Source: Pararcticibacter amylolyticus
GTDB lineage: Bacteria > Bacteroidota > Bacteroidia > Sphingobacteriales > Sphingobacteriaceae
DNA: 64,000 bases
Assembly (NCBI RefSeq): GCF_003130405.1
Contig: NZ_QEAS01000005.1
Location: forward strand, 157,318-221,317
Direction: 5' to 3'
Both the position numbers and the translations under genes were made by a program. The notes under the pieces were generated by a model. The model was not told the origin of the DNA and did no database searches. It saw only the letters and a program-made list of their open reading frames with translations. Below, in pieces: positions 10,296 to 18,846 of the stretch; within the stretch, counting starts at the first letter, position 1; every line of letters starts with the position of its first letter.

Positions 10296-11549
10296 CTATT
10301 TTAATTTTAATCTGGTACTGATCATTCCGGCAGCGGACATCTTTACAGACGGAGCTGAAATTTGACTGAATGTTTTAATAACAGCAACCTGTTCTTTTTT
10401 GAATGATCTGCTACCTGCTTTTCTATTTATCAAAGCGAGTGTGGCGCTAAGGCATATTTCATCCGGATCACCTGATGCCGGTTCTCTTTCTCCTTTTACA
10501 TACAGGTCGGGATTCATCCCGCTAAAATAGCCGGACCACCCGGACGCATTTTTTATCAGGAAACCGGAAAACCATACGCTGTACTGATCAATATTAACGC
10601 CAAAAAAGCCAACCGGCTTTCCGTACGTCTTTTCGCCTACAATTGTTACCGGCAAATAGGGCTTCATACAACTGATTAACATTTCACTGGCAGAGGCCGT
10701 TGCTGTGGAAGTAATGAAATAAAGGTCGGTGATGCTTTCCAGACTTCCTTTTTTACTAAACCTGAAAGTATTTCCTGCTTCTGTGTAGTCCACATCGGCC
10801 AGTGTGGCATATCTTCCCTTGTAGATAACGGGTTTCCCGTTTTCATCGAGGTAAGGCTGATGTTTGAGAATTGCCGCTTTCCCGTTTTGCATCTGTGAAT
10901 TGAATTCTTCTGCGAACATGATCTTTCCGTCTAAAGAAGGCGGTGCGAGCAGGTTGGCAATGTATTCGGCGGCTTCAATAAAACCTCCGGAATTGTTTCT
11001 TAAATCAATGATCATATCATGCGGAGATGCCTGTGCGAACCGGGAAAAGATTGCATCGAGTTCCGCTTTACAACTGCTAAGCCTGGGAAAAGATCCGAAG
11101 GCGAGATATGCAATTTTATTTTCTCCTGCCCGGATAAGAGAGGCATGGAAGGCCGCCTGGTCTATATTCATACCGGCAACGCTGTTCCCGGGTGCCAGAG
11201 TCCCCTTCTCCAGATAAGAATATTTGGGGATACCCGCTGAATACGGGGTTTCGTATGGGTGGCCGGTAGCCGGATCGGTTGGCAACTGTGAAATATCAAA
11301 GAGTTCGGTTTTGAAAGCCTCGAGTTCATTTGCAAAGGTCCCATATCTGTTACGCGGGTTAAAAACGTCATAGGAAGGAAGCGCATGATTCCACAGATAG
11401 ATCTGCCTGGCATAAAGAAAAATTGAATCGAGGGTGAGCTCGGTTCGGCTTCCGCTACTTTCATCTTTTTTGCAGGATGCGTACAATAAGACCAGCAGCA
11501 GAATGCTGAAGGCAAGTTTTGCTGTACAGTTTTTGTCCCGCAGTTTCAT
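10296..11549 (-). CDS. S41-family (C-terminal processing) serine protease lipoprotein
   Basis: A 417-residue exported protease. The preferred start is the ATG at 11549, because it gives a clean lipoprotein signal (FSILLLVLLYASC, then KKDESS) and lies 4 nt after the preceding stop; the frame itself runs further upstream to 11690. The peptidase S41 core is at about 175-390, with DLRNNSGGFIEAAEYIANLL, then TATASASEMLISC with Ser286 as nucleophile and K311 in GEKTYGKPVG as general base. The 25-residue Ser-Lys spacing equals that of E. coli Prc. A PDZ domain, usual in CtpA/Prc, is not obvious. Placement between heme-binding lipoproteins and heme oxygenase suggests that it trims or degrades hemoproteins, or processes the HmuY-like lipoproteins; this is inference. 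Confidence 0.85.
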   Translation of the reverse strand: MKLRDKNCTAKLAFSILLLVLLYASCKKDESSGSRTELTLDSIFLYARQIYLWNHALPSYDVFNPRNRYGTFANELEAFKTELFDISQLPTDPATGHPYETPYSAGIPKYSYLEKGTLAPGNSVAGMNIDQAAFHASLIRAGENKIAYLAFGSFPRLSSCKAELDAIFSRFAQASPHDMIIDLRNNSGGFIEAAEYIANLLAPPSLDGKIMFAEEFNSQMQNGKAAILKHQPYLDENGKPVIYKGRYATLADVDYTEAGNTFRFSKKGSLESITDLYFITSTATASASEMLISCMKPYLPVTIVGEKTYGKPVGFFGVNIDQYSVWFSGFLIKNASGWSGYFSGMNPDLYVKGEREPASGDPDEICLSATLALINRKAGSRSFKKEQVAVIKTFSQISAPSVKMSAAGMISTRLKLK

Positions 11550-11553
11550 TTTA

Positions 11554-12555
11554 TTATTCTGTGATGGTGGTTGGGGCGCTGCTGTTTTGTTGCCACATAT
11601 ACATAAATATGCCGCCAGGTGATGCGTCATCTTCCTCTGTGTATAGCGTAACAGAGGCGATGTTGCCAGCTGGAATATCTGCGGGGACACGGAATTTGAG
11701 GGATGTTTGATCCTGACTTGTTACCGGGGCAGAATATATTCCATTTGAAGGGTCGCCGGTGATCATAATGTCTGCGCGGATAAATTTTCCATAGAAGTAT
11801 TTGCCGGCGGCCGCAGGCATTGAATATGTGAAACTTATTTCTGCTCCTTTCTTTATTGTTTGCCCTGCTTCGTTGAGTGAATAGGTGTCGTCTATATCTA
11901 AAACAAGGGGCTTCCCTATATGGTATGGACCCTTCACGGTAGTATTTCTGCCGCTTACCACTTTTACCTGATAATAGCCCGTGTCAAGCCTGCCGTCGAG
12001 GGGAATCTTTACCAGGATCCTGTTTGACCACAATTTGTCTGCATCCTTCAGGCTGACAGGAATATCGGTATTGGCGCTGTTAACCATATACAGCCTTGTC
12101 TGGGTTGTGTCGGGAATGAAGTATTGCCCGGAGAGGTTGATCGTACTTCCAAGGGTGAGAAAATCCGATCCTACGATTTCAAAAACCGGGGCCGGCTGGT
12201 TTATGGCCGTTTTCAGCTGATAGGTCTTTGTGCTTCCATCCTGCGCCGTTACGGTATAAACGGTGTTTTCATCAAAGGGTACCTCTGCTCCTGAAGCGGG
12301 GTTAATCTTAGCTCCTTCTGATATACTAATCACCGGCTTGATATGTCCGGGAACAGGTTGGAAGGGCGGCCAGTACAGAATAATGGAGTTCCCGGTTACC
12401 GATGCTTTCAGTTCGTTGCCTTCGGTATCGGTAATGATGAACTGTTCGATATTATTATATGGCATGCTGACATATTCTTTGCGGCAGGAGAGCAGGAACA
12501 TGCCTGATATAAGCAGTGATAAAAAGCAGAATTGATGGGGCGTATATTTTAACAT
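11554..12555 (-). CDS. TIG/DUF5018-like lipoprotein of the heme cluster
   Basis: A 333-residue lipoprotein (signal FLSLLISGMFLLSC, then RKEYVS). The N-terminal 120 residues resemble the DUF5018/cadherin-like sandwich of Bacteroidota surface proteins, ending in TVYTVTAQDGSTKTYQLK. Two Ig/TIG-like beta domains follow (about 125-215 and 215-325). It has the same architecture as the lipoprotein at 13538-14497, so the cluster holds two divergent copies. It lies 4 nt upstream of the S41 protease gene. A surface heme- or hemoprotein-binding role is possible from context but not shown by any motif. Confidence 0.65.
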   Translation of the reverse strand: MLKYTPHQFCFLSLLISGMFLLSCRKEYVSMPYNNIEQFIITDTEGNELKASVTGNSIILYWPPFQPVPGHIKPVISISEGAKINPASGAEVPFDENTVYTVTAQDGSTKTYQLKTAINQPAPVFEIVGSDFLTLGSTINLSGQYFIPDTTQTRLYMVNSANTDIPVSLKDADKLWSNRILVKIPLDGRLDTGYYQVKVVSGRNTTVKGPYHIGKPLVLDIDDTYSLNEAGQTIKKGAEISFTYSMPAAAGKYFYGKFIRADIMITGDPSNGIYSAPVTSQDQTSLKFRVPADIPAGNIASVTLYTEEDDASPGGIFMYMWQQNSSAPTTITE

Positions 12556-12643
12556 TTTTGAATGATTTACTGTATTCTATTAATCAGGGACAGGCTATTA
12601 AGCCTGTCCCTGCCGGGGCTGAATGGATACCGTGAGATTTTAA

Positions 12644-13273
12644 TTAAAGAACCTGACCACGGTTAAACCAGTAGACTCCCCTGTTATTAACAGCTACGCC
12701 CTGGCCTTCCGCGTCTGTAAACTGAACGGCATAGGTTACGCCGGTTGAATTGTTCCTCACGAAAATGATGAGGTTTTCAACAACTGCGATATCTCCTTCA
12801 GGCTGGTAGGTATACCATCCGGTGGCATTCAGATCTGCATTTGCAGGATCGGTAGTTGAACTTTCTCCAAGAGACGTTACGGGAACAGCATTTGTATAGT
12901 CACTCAGGCTAATGGATGACAATGCTGTAGTTGTATTCAAATATCTCAGGCTATATCCCGTGGCGGGATTTATAACCGAGTTATTATAGCTGTTGAAAAA
13001 CAAGTGGTGGGTGAAACCACTTGAGGAAGCCGACTGAGCACCGGTAACCAGGTTGGCATATACGGTTCCGTAGGTTGCCGGCCCTCCTGTTGGCGGAATT
13101 GGATTGCCCCAGTTGCCTACTAATGTATCAGCCGCAGGCGATACGGTCGCTTTTGCATTCTTTAAACTTAACGGAGAGCTTGTATCGTTTTCCTTTTTGC
13201 AGGAAGCCAGGACAAAAGATAAAGCGATCACCGCAAAGGTTATTCTTGCAAAGTTTCTGATGGTATTTTTCAT
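12644..13273 (-). CDS. HmuY-like heme-binding lipoprotein (divergent)
   Basis: A 209-residue lipoprotein (FAVIALSFVLASC, then KKEND). The C-terminal 60 residues (GWYTYQPEGDIAVVENLIIFVRN, then YAVQFTDAEGQG) follow the HmuY pattern of GW-aromatic-Y, a strand of the form xxxVRxxxG, and YAxxxxxxxxxG. It is shorter and more divergent than the two HmuY proteins encoded upstream, so the assignment rests partly on position. It sits between the two TIG/DUF5018-like lipoprotein genes, with 88 bp and 264 bp gaps on its sides. The 264-bp upstream gap (13274-13537) is GC-rich with no clear promoter. Confidence 0.6.
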   Translation of the reverse strand: MKNTIRNFARITFAVIALSFVLASCKKENDTSSPLSLKNAKATVSPAADTLVGNWGNPIPPTGGPATYGTVYANLVTGAQSASSSGFTHHLFFNSYNNSVINPATGYSLRYLNTTTALSSISLSDYTNAVPVTSLGESSTTDPANADLNATGWYTYQPEGDIAVVENLIIFVRNNSTGVTYAVQFTDAEGQGVAVNNRGVYWFNRGQVL

Positions 13274-13537
13274 AATGGACTTATTTTAATGTTGTTATTA
13301 AATTGAAGGTTGATATTCCGATTGCGTTTCTGAGCGTGATGAATGAGCGCGGGCATTGTCCGTCCGGTTATGGCGCCTTATACCGGCGGATGCTTTTATT
13401 CATTCAACCTGAGGTCGTTTTTACCCGGGCCAACGCAGCGGTCATGTAAAGACCAGCCCGGGCAAACTATTCAGCCCCGTGATAATAAACCTCATTTGTC
13501 TTAATATTCCATAGGCGATCTTTAATGTTTCTGTGAA

Positions 13538-14497
13538 CTATCTGGCTGTAACGGTCAGGCTCATCCTGCGGGTGCTTGCTGCCCAGTTACCGAACTGAAA
13601 TACAAAAGGTGAGCTGCTGAAAGATCCTGCGGGGAAGTTCTCCGGGATCTTTACTGTTATCTGCAGCCTGTCAAAATTATCTACCGGCAGATCGTAAGTG
13701 GTTCCCTGGACGGTGACCCTGACAGATTTAAGGTCTACAAACACATAACCCGGGGAGGGAGCGAAGCTGATTGTTCCGCCCTGGACACCGGTCTTGCCCT
13801 GCAACGCTACCTGGGGAGATTTGTAAACGATATGTACTGGTTTTTCCAGCGTTACCTGGTGCCCGAGGAAGCTGATCTTTACATCGTAATACCCGCTGTC
13901 GATGCTAGCAGGCAAGGTGCCCGCGGATAATATGTAGCTGTCTTCCGTGGTATTATTCGGATTGATATTAGCGGTGCTGAGATCGGTCTTAAATACCTGG
14001 CCCGACTTTTTGCTTACCAGGGTGGCGTCGAGACTTGCAATACTGGTGCTCTGAAGATTGCCGCGCAGTCCTCCAAGAGATGCGTTGGGAGAGGCTTCCG
14101 GGTTGCCGGTAGCCCAGTACAAATTGAGAGAAGGGGGATTCTGCTGTACAATTTCAAGTGAATAGACCCGCATGCTGCCATCTGTTCCGGTAACGGTATA
14201 TGTATGATCTTTCTCTGAAACGGCAACCGGCGCTGTTTCTCCACTCAATAATGCTCCCTGATCAAGGATAATTTCGGGCTGGATCACATCCAATGCATAA
14301 TAATAGGGAATGTAGACAGTGATGGTATTCTCTATATTGTCTATCGCTCCGTAAATAACAGTATCCCGGAGGTTGATCACTTTATATGTACTGATCCTGT
14401 TTTGGGGAATGGGGGCATAATCTACTGTTTTTTTGCAGGCTGAAAATATAAAGGCGGCTATCAGAGATATGAAGAAGAGGGTATATTTCGTTTTCAT
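13538..14497 (-). CDS. TIG/DUF5018-like lipoprotein of the heme cluster
   Basis: A 319-residue lipoprotein (LFFISLIAAFIFSAC, then KKTVDYAPIPQN). A DUF5018-like N-terminal sandwich ends DHTYTVTGTDGSMRVYSLEI and is followed by two beta-rich domains. It is the paralogue of the protein at 11554-12555. It lies 18 bp after the HmuY gene upstream on the same strand and is probably co-transcribed. The role is unknown; it is likely an outer-membrane-anchored accessory of heme capture. Confidence 0.65.
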   Translation of the reverse strand: MKTKYTLFFISLIAAFIFSACKKTVDYAPIPQNRISTYKVINLRDTVIYGAIDNIENTITVYIPYYYALDVIQPEIILDQGALLSGETAPVAVSEKDHTYTVTGTDGSMRVYSLEIVQQNPPSLNLYWATGNPEASPNASLGGLRGNLQSTSIASLDATLVSKKSGQVFKTDLSTANINPNNTTEDSYILSAGTLPASIDSGYYDVKISFLGHQVTLEKPVHIVYKSPQVALQGKTGVQGGTISFAPSPGYVFVDLKSVRVTVQGTTYDLPVDNFDRLQITVKIPENFPAGSFSSSPFVFQFGNWAASTRRMSLTVTAR

Positions 14498-14515
14498 TGA
14501 TTTAAATGAGAGAAG

Positions 14516-15301
14516 TTATTTTAATTCAAATTTTGTGCTTCCTGCCGGCACGATCACATATTCGAAGGTGAAATACATGTGGGGTGTATTCCTGAGCATC
14601 TTTTCCGGTGTATAGGAATCTTTATAGCAGCTGATCATTTTGATCTTCGCATAATTGCCTTTAGCTGTGCGCAGTACAACAGTGCGTATGGGGGCAGGTT
14701 GCCCATTGGCTTTAGTGAGGGCATTTCCCAATGCATATGCCACGTGCTGTTTGTCGAAGCTGCCGTCGCCCATGACCATGCCTCCGAAATCATAAAGATA
14801 CCAGCCAGTGCCCTCCCCGAAAGCGCCGGAATCATCTGTTCCAATCAGGCCCTTCGCTGTTTTGAATTCTGAATCAGCCGGAATACTGATCACTTCGTCA
14901 AAGGGCTTATCCAGGATCATAATTCCGCCTTTGCCAGGCCCTCCGCTACCGTAGTTTGAGCTGTTGCTACCATTGTTGCTGCCCATAAAGCTATTATAGA
15001 GGCCACTTAGAGAAAGGTCCCATAGGTTGGTCCTGGCGTAAGAAAGAGGCTGTTCTTTTTTGAATTCAAGGCTAAAGAGCACTTCCGTTTTTTCGGCGGT
15101 AGGGTTCTCATCATCTGTTTCCACTGCGAGATTTTCCACCCGCTGGAGTTTGTAAAATGGGACGGCAGTTCCTGTTCCTTCCTGCTCTTCCGCCTCTGCT
15201 CCGTCACCTTTAGAGCAGGCGGAGAAAATGAGAATGACAGCTGCAAGCAGTATTGGGATTGTTTGAAGGAGAGAGCTTTTTAGTCGTTTGGTCCGGTTCA
15301 T
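14516..15301 (-). CDS. HmuY-family heme-binding lipoprotein
   Basis: A 261-residue lipoprotein (ILLAAVILIFSAC, then SKGDGAEAEEQ). The core fits the HmuY family: LSYARTNLWDLSLSG at about 85-100, a low-complexity G/S/N insertion (about 104-125), GWYLYDFGG, VVLRTAKGNYAKIKMISCYK and a closing strand HMYFTFEYV. HmuY proteins are hemophore-like lipoproteins that take heme from host or environmental hemoproteins and pass it to a TonB receptor; which residues ligate heme here cannot be told without alignment. It is the second of two adjacent HmuY genes behind the TonB receptor, 18 bp downstream of the first. Confidence 0.82.
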   Translation of the reverse strand: MNRTKRLKSSLLQTIPILLAAVILIFSACSKGDGAEAEEQEGTGTAVPFYKLQRVENLAVETDDENPTAEKTEVLFSLEFKKEQPLSYARTNLWDLSLSGLYNSFMGSNNGSNSSNYGSGGPGKGGIMILDKPFDEVISIPADSEFKTAKGLIGTDDSGAFGEGTGWYLYDFGGMVMGDGSFDKQHVAYALGNALTKANGQPAPIRTVVLRTAKGNYAKIKMISCYKDSYTPEKMLRNTPHMYFTFEYVIVPAGSTKFELK

Positions 15302-15319
15302 CTTTGCTGATATTTGTAA

Positions 15320-16069
15320 TTATTGTTTGTTCGTATCCAGATTCCTGCTTCCGTCCTGTTGTACATAATATCTGAATGTCAGGTAGGGGGCAGGCCAGTA
15401 GAGGTCGGTTACAGCCGGCGGGTTTCCCTTGTACACATTCAGGAGTTCGAGCTTGGCATATTTTCCATCGGGAAGCTTTAGTACATAAGTCCTGTTTTTC
15501 AATGGTATGGCCAGGTGGGAGTTGAGACTATAGGTGAACCAGCCGGAAGAGTTGTCTCCGGAAGACCAGCCAATCTTCATAATGTCGCTGGCTTCAAATT
15601 CGGAGTCAGCCGGAGCGCCGGTTACTTCATTATAGGGCTTGTCGTATTTTACTACACCCGTGTTGCGGGCAGGTCCCTGATACCCGGGATTATATGGGTT
15701 TTCAGCGTTGTTCAGATATATTTCACTGTTGTACGGCCCTGTAAAGGCAATATCCCAGTCCCCGGTTTTTAAATACTGTGAGGAGTCGGAACCCGAGCGG
15801 ATCCAGATCTGTTTCTTATCCCTGAAGCGGAAGAGGAAGGTATGGAAAGGCCTTTTTTCTTTTCCGTCTACTCCGGCAGACATAGAAGCATTAGTATCAC
15901 CGGCCAGGTCGTATATCACTGTGCTTTTTCCGTCTTCCAGTAAAGGCTGGACGTCGTCTTTGCTGCATGAGATCATGGCGGTCAGCAACAGGGGCAACAA
16001 CAATCGTCTGCTGTGATGTGTTCTTATGCTCTGCCGGGTGTTGTTACTTCCTGTGTTCATTATCTTCAT
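15320..16069 (-). CDS. HmuY-family heme-binding lipoprotein
   Basis: A 249-residue lipoprotein. The start is uncertain: the frame opens at ATG 16093, with further ATGs at 16069 and 16060. The later ones give a shorter basic n-region before LLLPLLLTAMISC (then SKDDVQP). HmuY features are TGDWDIAFTGPYNSEIYLNN, GVVKYDKPYNEVTGAPADSEF, GWFTYSLNSHLAIP, YVLKLPDGKYAKLELLNVYK and the final strand YLTFRYYVQ. It follows the TonB receptor gene on the same strand, as hmuY does with its receptor gene elsewhere, although the gene order is reversed relative to Porphyromonas hmuYR. Confidence 0.85.
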   Translation of the reverse strand: MKIMNTGSNNTRQSIRTHHSRRLLLPLLLTAMISCSKDDVQPLLEDGKSTVIYDLAGDTNASMSAGVDGKEKRPFHTFLFRFRDKKQIWIRSGSDSSQYLKTGDWDIAFTGPYNSEIYLNNAENPYNPGYQGPARNTGVVKYDKPYNEVTGAPADSEFEASDIMKIGWSSGDNSSGWFTYSLNSHLAIPLKNRTYVLKLPDGKYAKLELLNVYKGNPPAVTDLYWPAPYLTFRYYVQQDGSRNLDTNKQ

Positions 16070-16121
16070 GTTCTTATTATATGGATATACCATTTGTCTG
16101 TATTTAATGCCGGTTGTTCTG

Positions 16122-18473
16122 TTACTTATAAAACCGGTAGGTTAATCCGCCAAGGATCACCCTGCCTGGTTGTCCGGGCATCAGTTGAGCGGTGTAGTCA
16201 AAGAGGTTATCTCCTGTAAGCTGTATGCTGAGGCGCTGATGAAGCAGTTTTTTCTCTGCTGAGGCATTGACAAGAAAGTATCCGTCGACAAATGTGTCGT
16301 AACGGTCGATGTAGTAATTGCCATTTGCGTCGCCGAAGGGATACTTTCCGCGGTAGTTTACCCGGAAAGAGAGGCCGAGGCCTGGTTTCCTGAAGTTGTA
16401 AAAGATCCTCAGGTTCCCCATATGCACGGAGCGGTTTTCAATTCCCCAGTAGTCAGAGGCTCTGGAAACTGTAGTCTGGCCTGTGGTGTTATTTCGTAGA
16501 CTGTTGTAAGGCCAGCTGCCATTTCGGATACTATCCTCTACGCTAAGGTCTTTAGCTCTCAGGTACTGATAGCCGAGTGAGATTTCAATGTCTTTTGAAG
16601 CCCGGAGAGACAAGGATGCGTCTGCGCCCTTGTTTACTACAACCGGAAGATTAATATAGGAATAGATCCATCTTCCTCCCGTTGCCGTTGCTACCTGGAA
16701 ACTGTTGATCTGGTTACTGATCCGGTGCCTGTAGGCACTCACTTCTATCTTTATTGATTTCAATGGTTCCATAACTGCTGTCAGGTTGAGCGTCTTGCTC
16801 CGCTCCGGCTGCAGTCCCCCCCGCAGTTTATTCAAGGTGTAATTACGAAGTTCGCTGATCTCTCCGGCTGCCTGCATTTCATTCAGAACCTGCCTGGCTA
16901 CATCTGCGCCCAGTACGGTATAGCCCACGAGGGCGTTTGTGAACATCTGGTATCTCTGTTTAAAGTCAGGTGTTTTAAACCCTGAACCCAGGGCTCCCTT
17001 TAGGGTCAGCCAGTGTAAAGGAGAATAACTTAACCCGATGCCTGGGTTTAGTCTGCCACCATAATTACTGTGCTGGTCGTACCGTGCGCCCCCCGTGATG
17101 CTGACAGCCTGAAAAGCTTTCCAGTCGCCCTGAAGATATATGAAGCCATTTTTCATGGCCTCGGTATCGCCAAAACGATGGTTGGTCATCTGCTCAACGG
17201 CAAAGCCGGCTCCTCCCGTGAGGTTGAGGTTATAGACCTTGTTATACGCAAATTGTTGTTCTGCACGGTGTACAGTCTGACGGAAAGTATTGGGGTCTGC
17301 GGTGCCGCCGTTTGGATATAGGATTTCCGATTTCCACCGGTAATGGGTGAGATAATAACGGCTCAGAGCCTGTAATCCGCTTTCATAGATGCTGTTCAAC
17401 GAAACTGATGCATTGACGTCGGCCTCATCCATGTGATCTTCATAGGTATTTGTGCCATAAGCTCTTGTCATCTGCGACTTGCGTAAGGCATACCTGCCGG
17501 TTGCACCCAGGGTACTTGCCTTGTTTACCCTGTACTTGACTCTGCCCTGCAGGGTGTAATTGTCATAGGGCGGGAGAGTAGTGCCGCTTGTCTGATAACG
17601 GGTATTGACGTTAAATCCATCTGTCCTGTAATAATTCGCCCCAATATTAAAGGTGCCATTGCCCGAAGAGAAGGGACTTTCAGCTTCGAGGGTGGCATCT
17701 GTCATGTTAAGGGAACCATAGCGCAATGATGCCAGTCCCTGCGGGGTATTAACGCCATGGCGGGTTATGATATTAATTGCCCCTCCCATGGCTTCGCTTC
17801 CGAAAAGGCAGGATGCTGCACCTTTGATGATCTCTATCCGTTCAATATTGGTAACGCTGATCCTCGAAAGGTCCAGGCTGCCTGAATTTCTGCCGATCAT
17901 GGGTTGTCCGTCTATCAGGATCATGATATATTCTGAAGAAAATCCCTGGACCTGTACGCCTGCCGAACGGTTGCCCCCGGCAAGGTCATTTACAATGGCA
18001 ATACCTGTTTGTTCTTTTAATATTTCGTCGAGCCTGCGGCTCCCCATTAGTTCGATTGTACGGCGGCTGATAACGGTAACCGGCATGGCGCTGAATTCAG
18101 CCCTGATCAGGTTGTCGGGATTGCTTTTGGAACCTGTAATACTTACTTCGTTCAGTTCGCTGCTGCCTGCGGGCAGCCGTACGTTCAGGGTCGCGGCTGA
18201 GCCGGCATTGACTGTGGTTTTGCCAATCCAGGTCTTATATCCGATGGAACTGATCTCTATGTTGTAGACACCTGCAAACAGGTCTTTCACAAGGAAATTT
18301 CCATCTTTGTCGCATTGCACCCGTATATGGTCGGGTTCGAGCAATACAGTTGCCCCGGCAAGCGGATGGCCGCTTTCGTTTTCGATGTGCCCCCGGAGGC
18401 TGCCCCTGCTTTGGGCCGCCGCACATACCGGTAATGTCAGCATGAACATTGACAGCATAATAATTTCTCTCAT
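16122..18473 (-). CDS. TonB-dependent outer-membrane receptor, probable heme receptor (HmuR-type)
   Basis: A 783-residue outer-membrane receptor counted from the ATG at 18473, which begins the signal peptide (MLSMFMLTLPVCAAAQS); the frame extends upstream to 18536. A CarboxypepD_reg-like beta domain (about 25-105) precedes the plug (about 115-230, with IERIEIIKGAASCLFGSEAM and GGAINIITR), then a 22-strand barrel ending in LGGLTYRFYK. It heads the minus-strand cluster whose later genes are HmuY proteins and a heme oxygenase, and it faces hmuTUV across a 373-bp divergent region holding a Fur-like box and a tandem repeat. Heme as substrate is therefore well supported by context. Confidence 0.88.
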   Translation of the reverse strand: MREIIMLSMFMLTLPVCAAAQSRGSLRGHIENESGHPLAGATVLLEPDHIRVQCDKDGNFLVKDLFAGVYNIEISSIGYKTWIGKTTVNAGSAATLNVRLPAGSSELNEVSITGSKSNPDNLIRAEFSAMPVTVISRRTIELMGSRRLDEILKEQTGIAIVNDLAGGNRSAGVQVQGFSSEYIMILIDGQPMIGRNSGSLDLSRISVTNIERIEIIKGAASCLFGSEAMGGAINIITRHGVNTPQGLASLRYGSLNMTDATLEAESPFSSGNGTFNIGANYYRTDGFNVNTRYQTSGTTLPPYDNYTLQGRVKYRVNKASTLGATGRYALRKSQMTRAYGTNTYEDHMDEADVNASVSLNSIYESGLQALSRYYLTHYRWKSEILYPNGGTADPNTFRQTVHRAEQQFAYNKVYNLNLTGGAGFAVEQMTNHRFGDTEAMKNGFIYLQGDWKAFQAVSITGGARYDQHSNYGGRLNPGIGLSYSPLHWLTLKGALGSGFKTPDFKQRYQMFTNALVGYTVLGADVARQVLNEMQAAGEISELRNYTLNKLRGGLQPERSKTLNLTAVMEPLKSIKIEVSAYRHRISNQINSFQVATATGGRWIYSYINLPVVVNKGADASLSLRASKDIEISLGYQYLRAKDLSVEDSIRNGSWPYNSLRNNTTGQTTVSRASDYWGIENRSVHMGNLRIFYNFRKPGLGLSFRVNYRGKYPFGDANGNYYIDRYDTFVDGYFLVNASAEKKLLHQRLSIQLTGDNLFDYTAQLMPGQPGRVILGGLTYRFYK

Positions 18474-18504
18474 TAAGTATTCGGTACGGTAAAAATGTAT
18501 TGTG

Positions 18505-18527
18505 TTATTTTTAATGATTCTAAATAA
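18505..18527 (-). promoter_or_regulatory. Fur-like operator of the heme receptor operon
   Basis: A 23-bp palindrome of the form TTATTT-N11-AAATAA; one further base pair outside (G504/C528) also matches. It lies 31 bp upstream of the receptor start codon. A TACATTTT box on the minus strand (18492-18499) could be the -7 element, which would place the palindrome over the -10 to -33 region. A near copy stands on the promoter of the AraC-family gene at 22603-22625. Confidence 0.7.
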
Positions 18528-18568
18528 CAGCAGCAAATCTTGAAATTGTTTTCGGGAAAGGCTGTATT

Positions 18569-18610
18569 AAATCCAAAGTATTTTGTATGAAATCCGAAGT
18601 ATTTTGTATG
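18569..18610. repeat. 21-bp tandem direct repeat in the divergent heme promoter region
   Basis: Two head-to-tail 21-bp units (18569-18589 and 18590-18610), AAATCCAAAGTATTTTGTATG and its copy with one change (CCGAAG for CCAAAG). The two-helical-turn period suggests a dimeric activator site. The likely reader is the AraC-family protein encoded at 21586-22560. The remainder of the 18474-18846 gap is AT-rich; a weak plus-strand promoter for hmuT (TTG, 20 nt, TTCTTTTG at 18795-18802) may be present. Confidence 0.75.
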
Positions 18611-18846
18611 AATTACGTGAATAAAAACACGGGTAATAATCTGTTGTAATGCTGTGATAAGAATTTTCTCATTTTTAAATTGTTGATTTTTAATGTTTTG
18701 TGTAAGTGTCAGGATCGGTGCCGGACCTTCGGTTTTCTTTTCTCAAAAAACATACAGAGATACCTGCTTTTTTGTAATTAGTCTTAATAACTACTTCTTT
18801 TGTGCCGTCCTCCTTTATTAAAAGAGGATTTACTGATACTTATTTC

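Noticed and set aside
10266-13320. Further Fur-like boxes upstream of the heme oxygenase and the third HmuY-like gene
   Set aside because: AT-rich stretches there (near 10285 and 13285) do not form the TTATTT-N11-AAATAA palindrome.
13380-13480. Two CCCGGGC-containing stretches in the gap upstream of the third HmuY-like gene
   Set aside because: They are short, self-palindromic and GC-rich without a U-tract or promoter nearby; probably chance.
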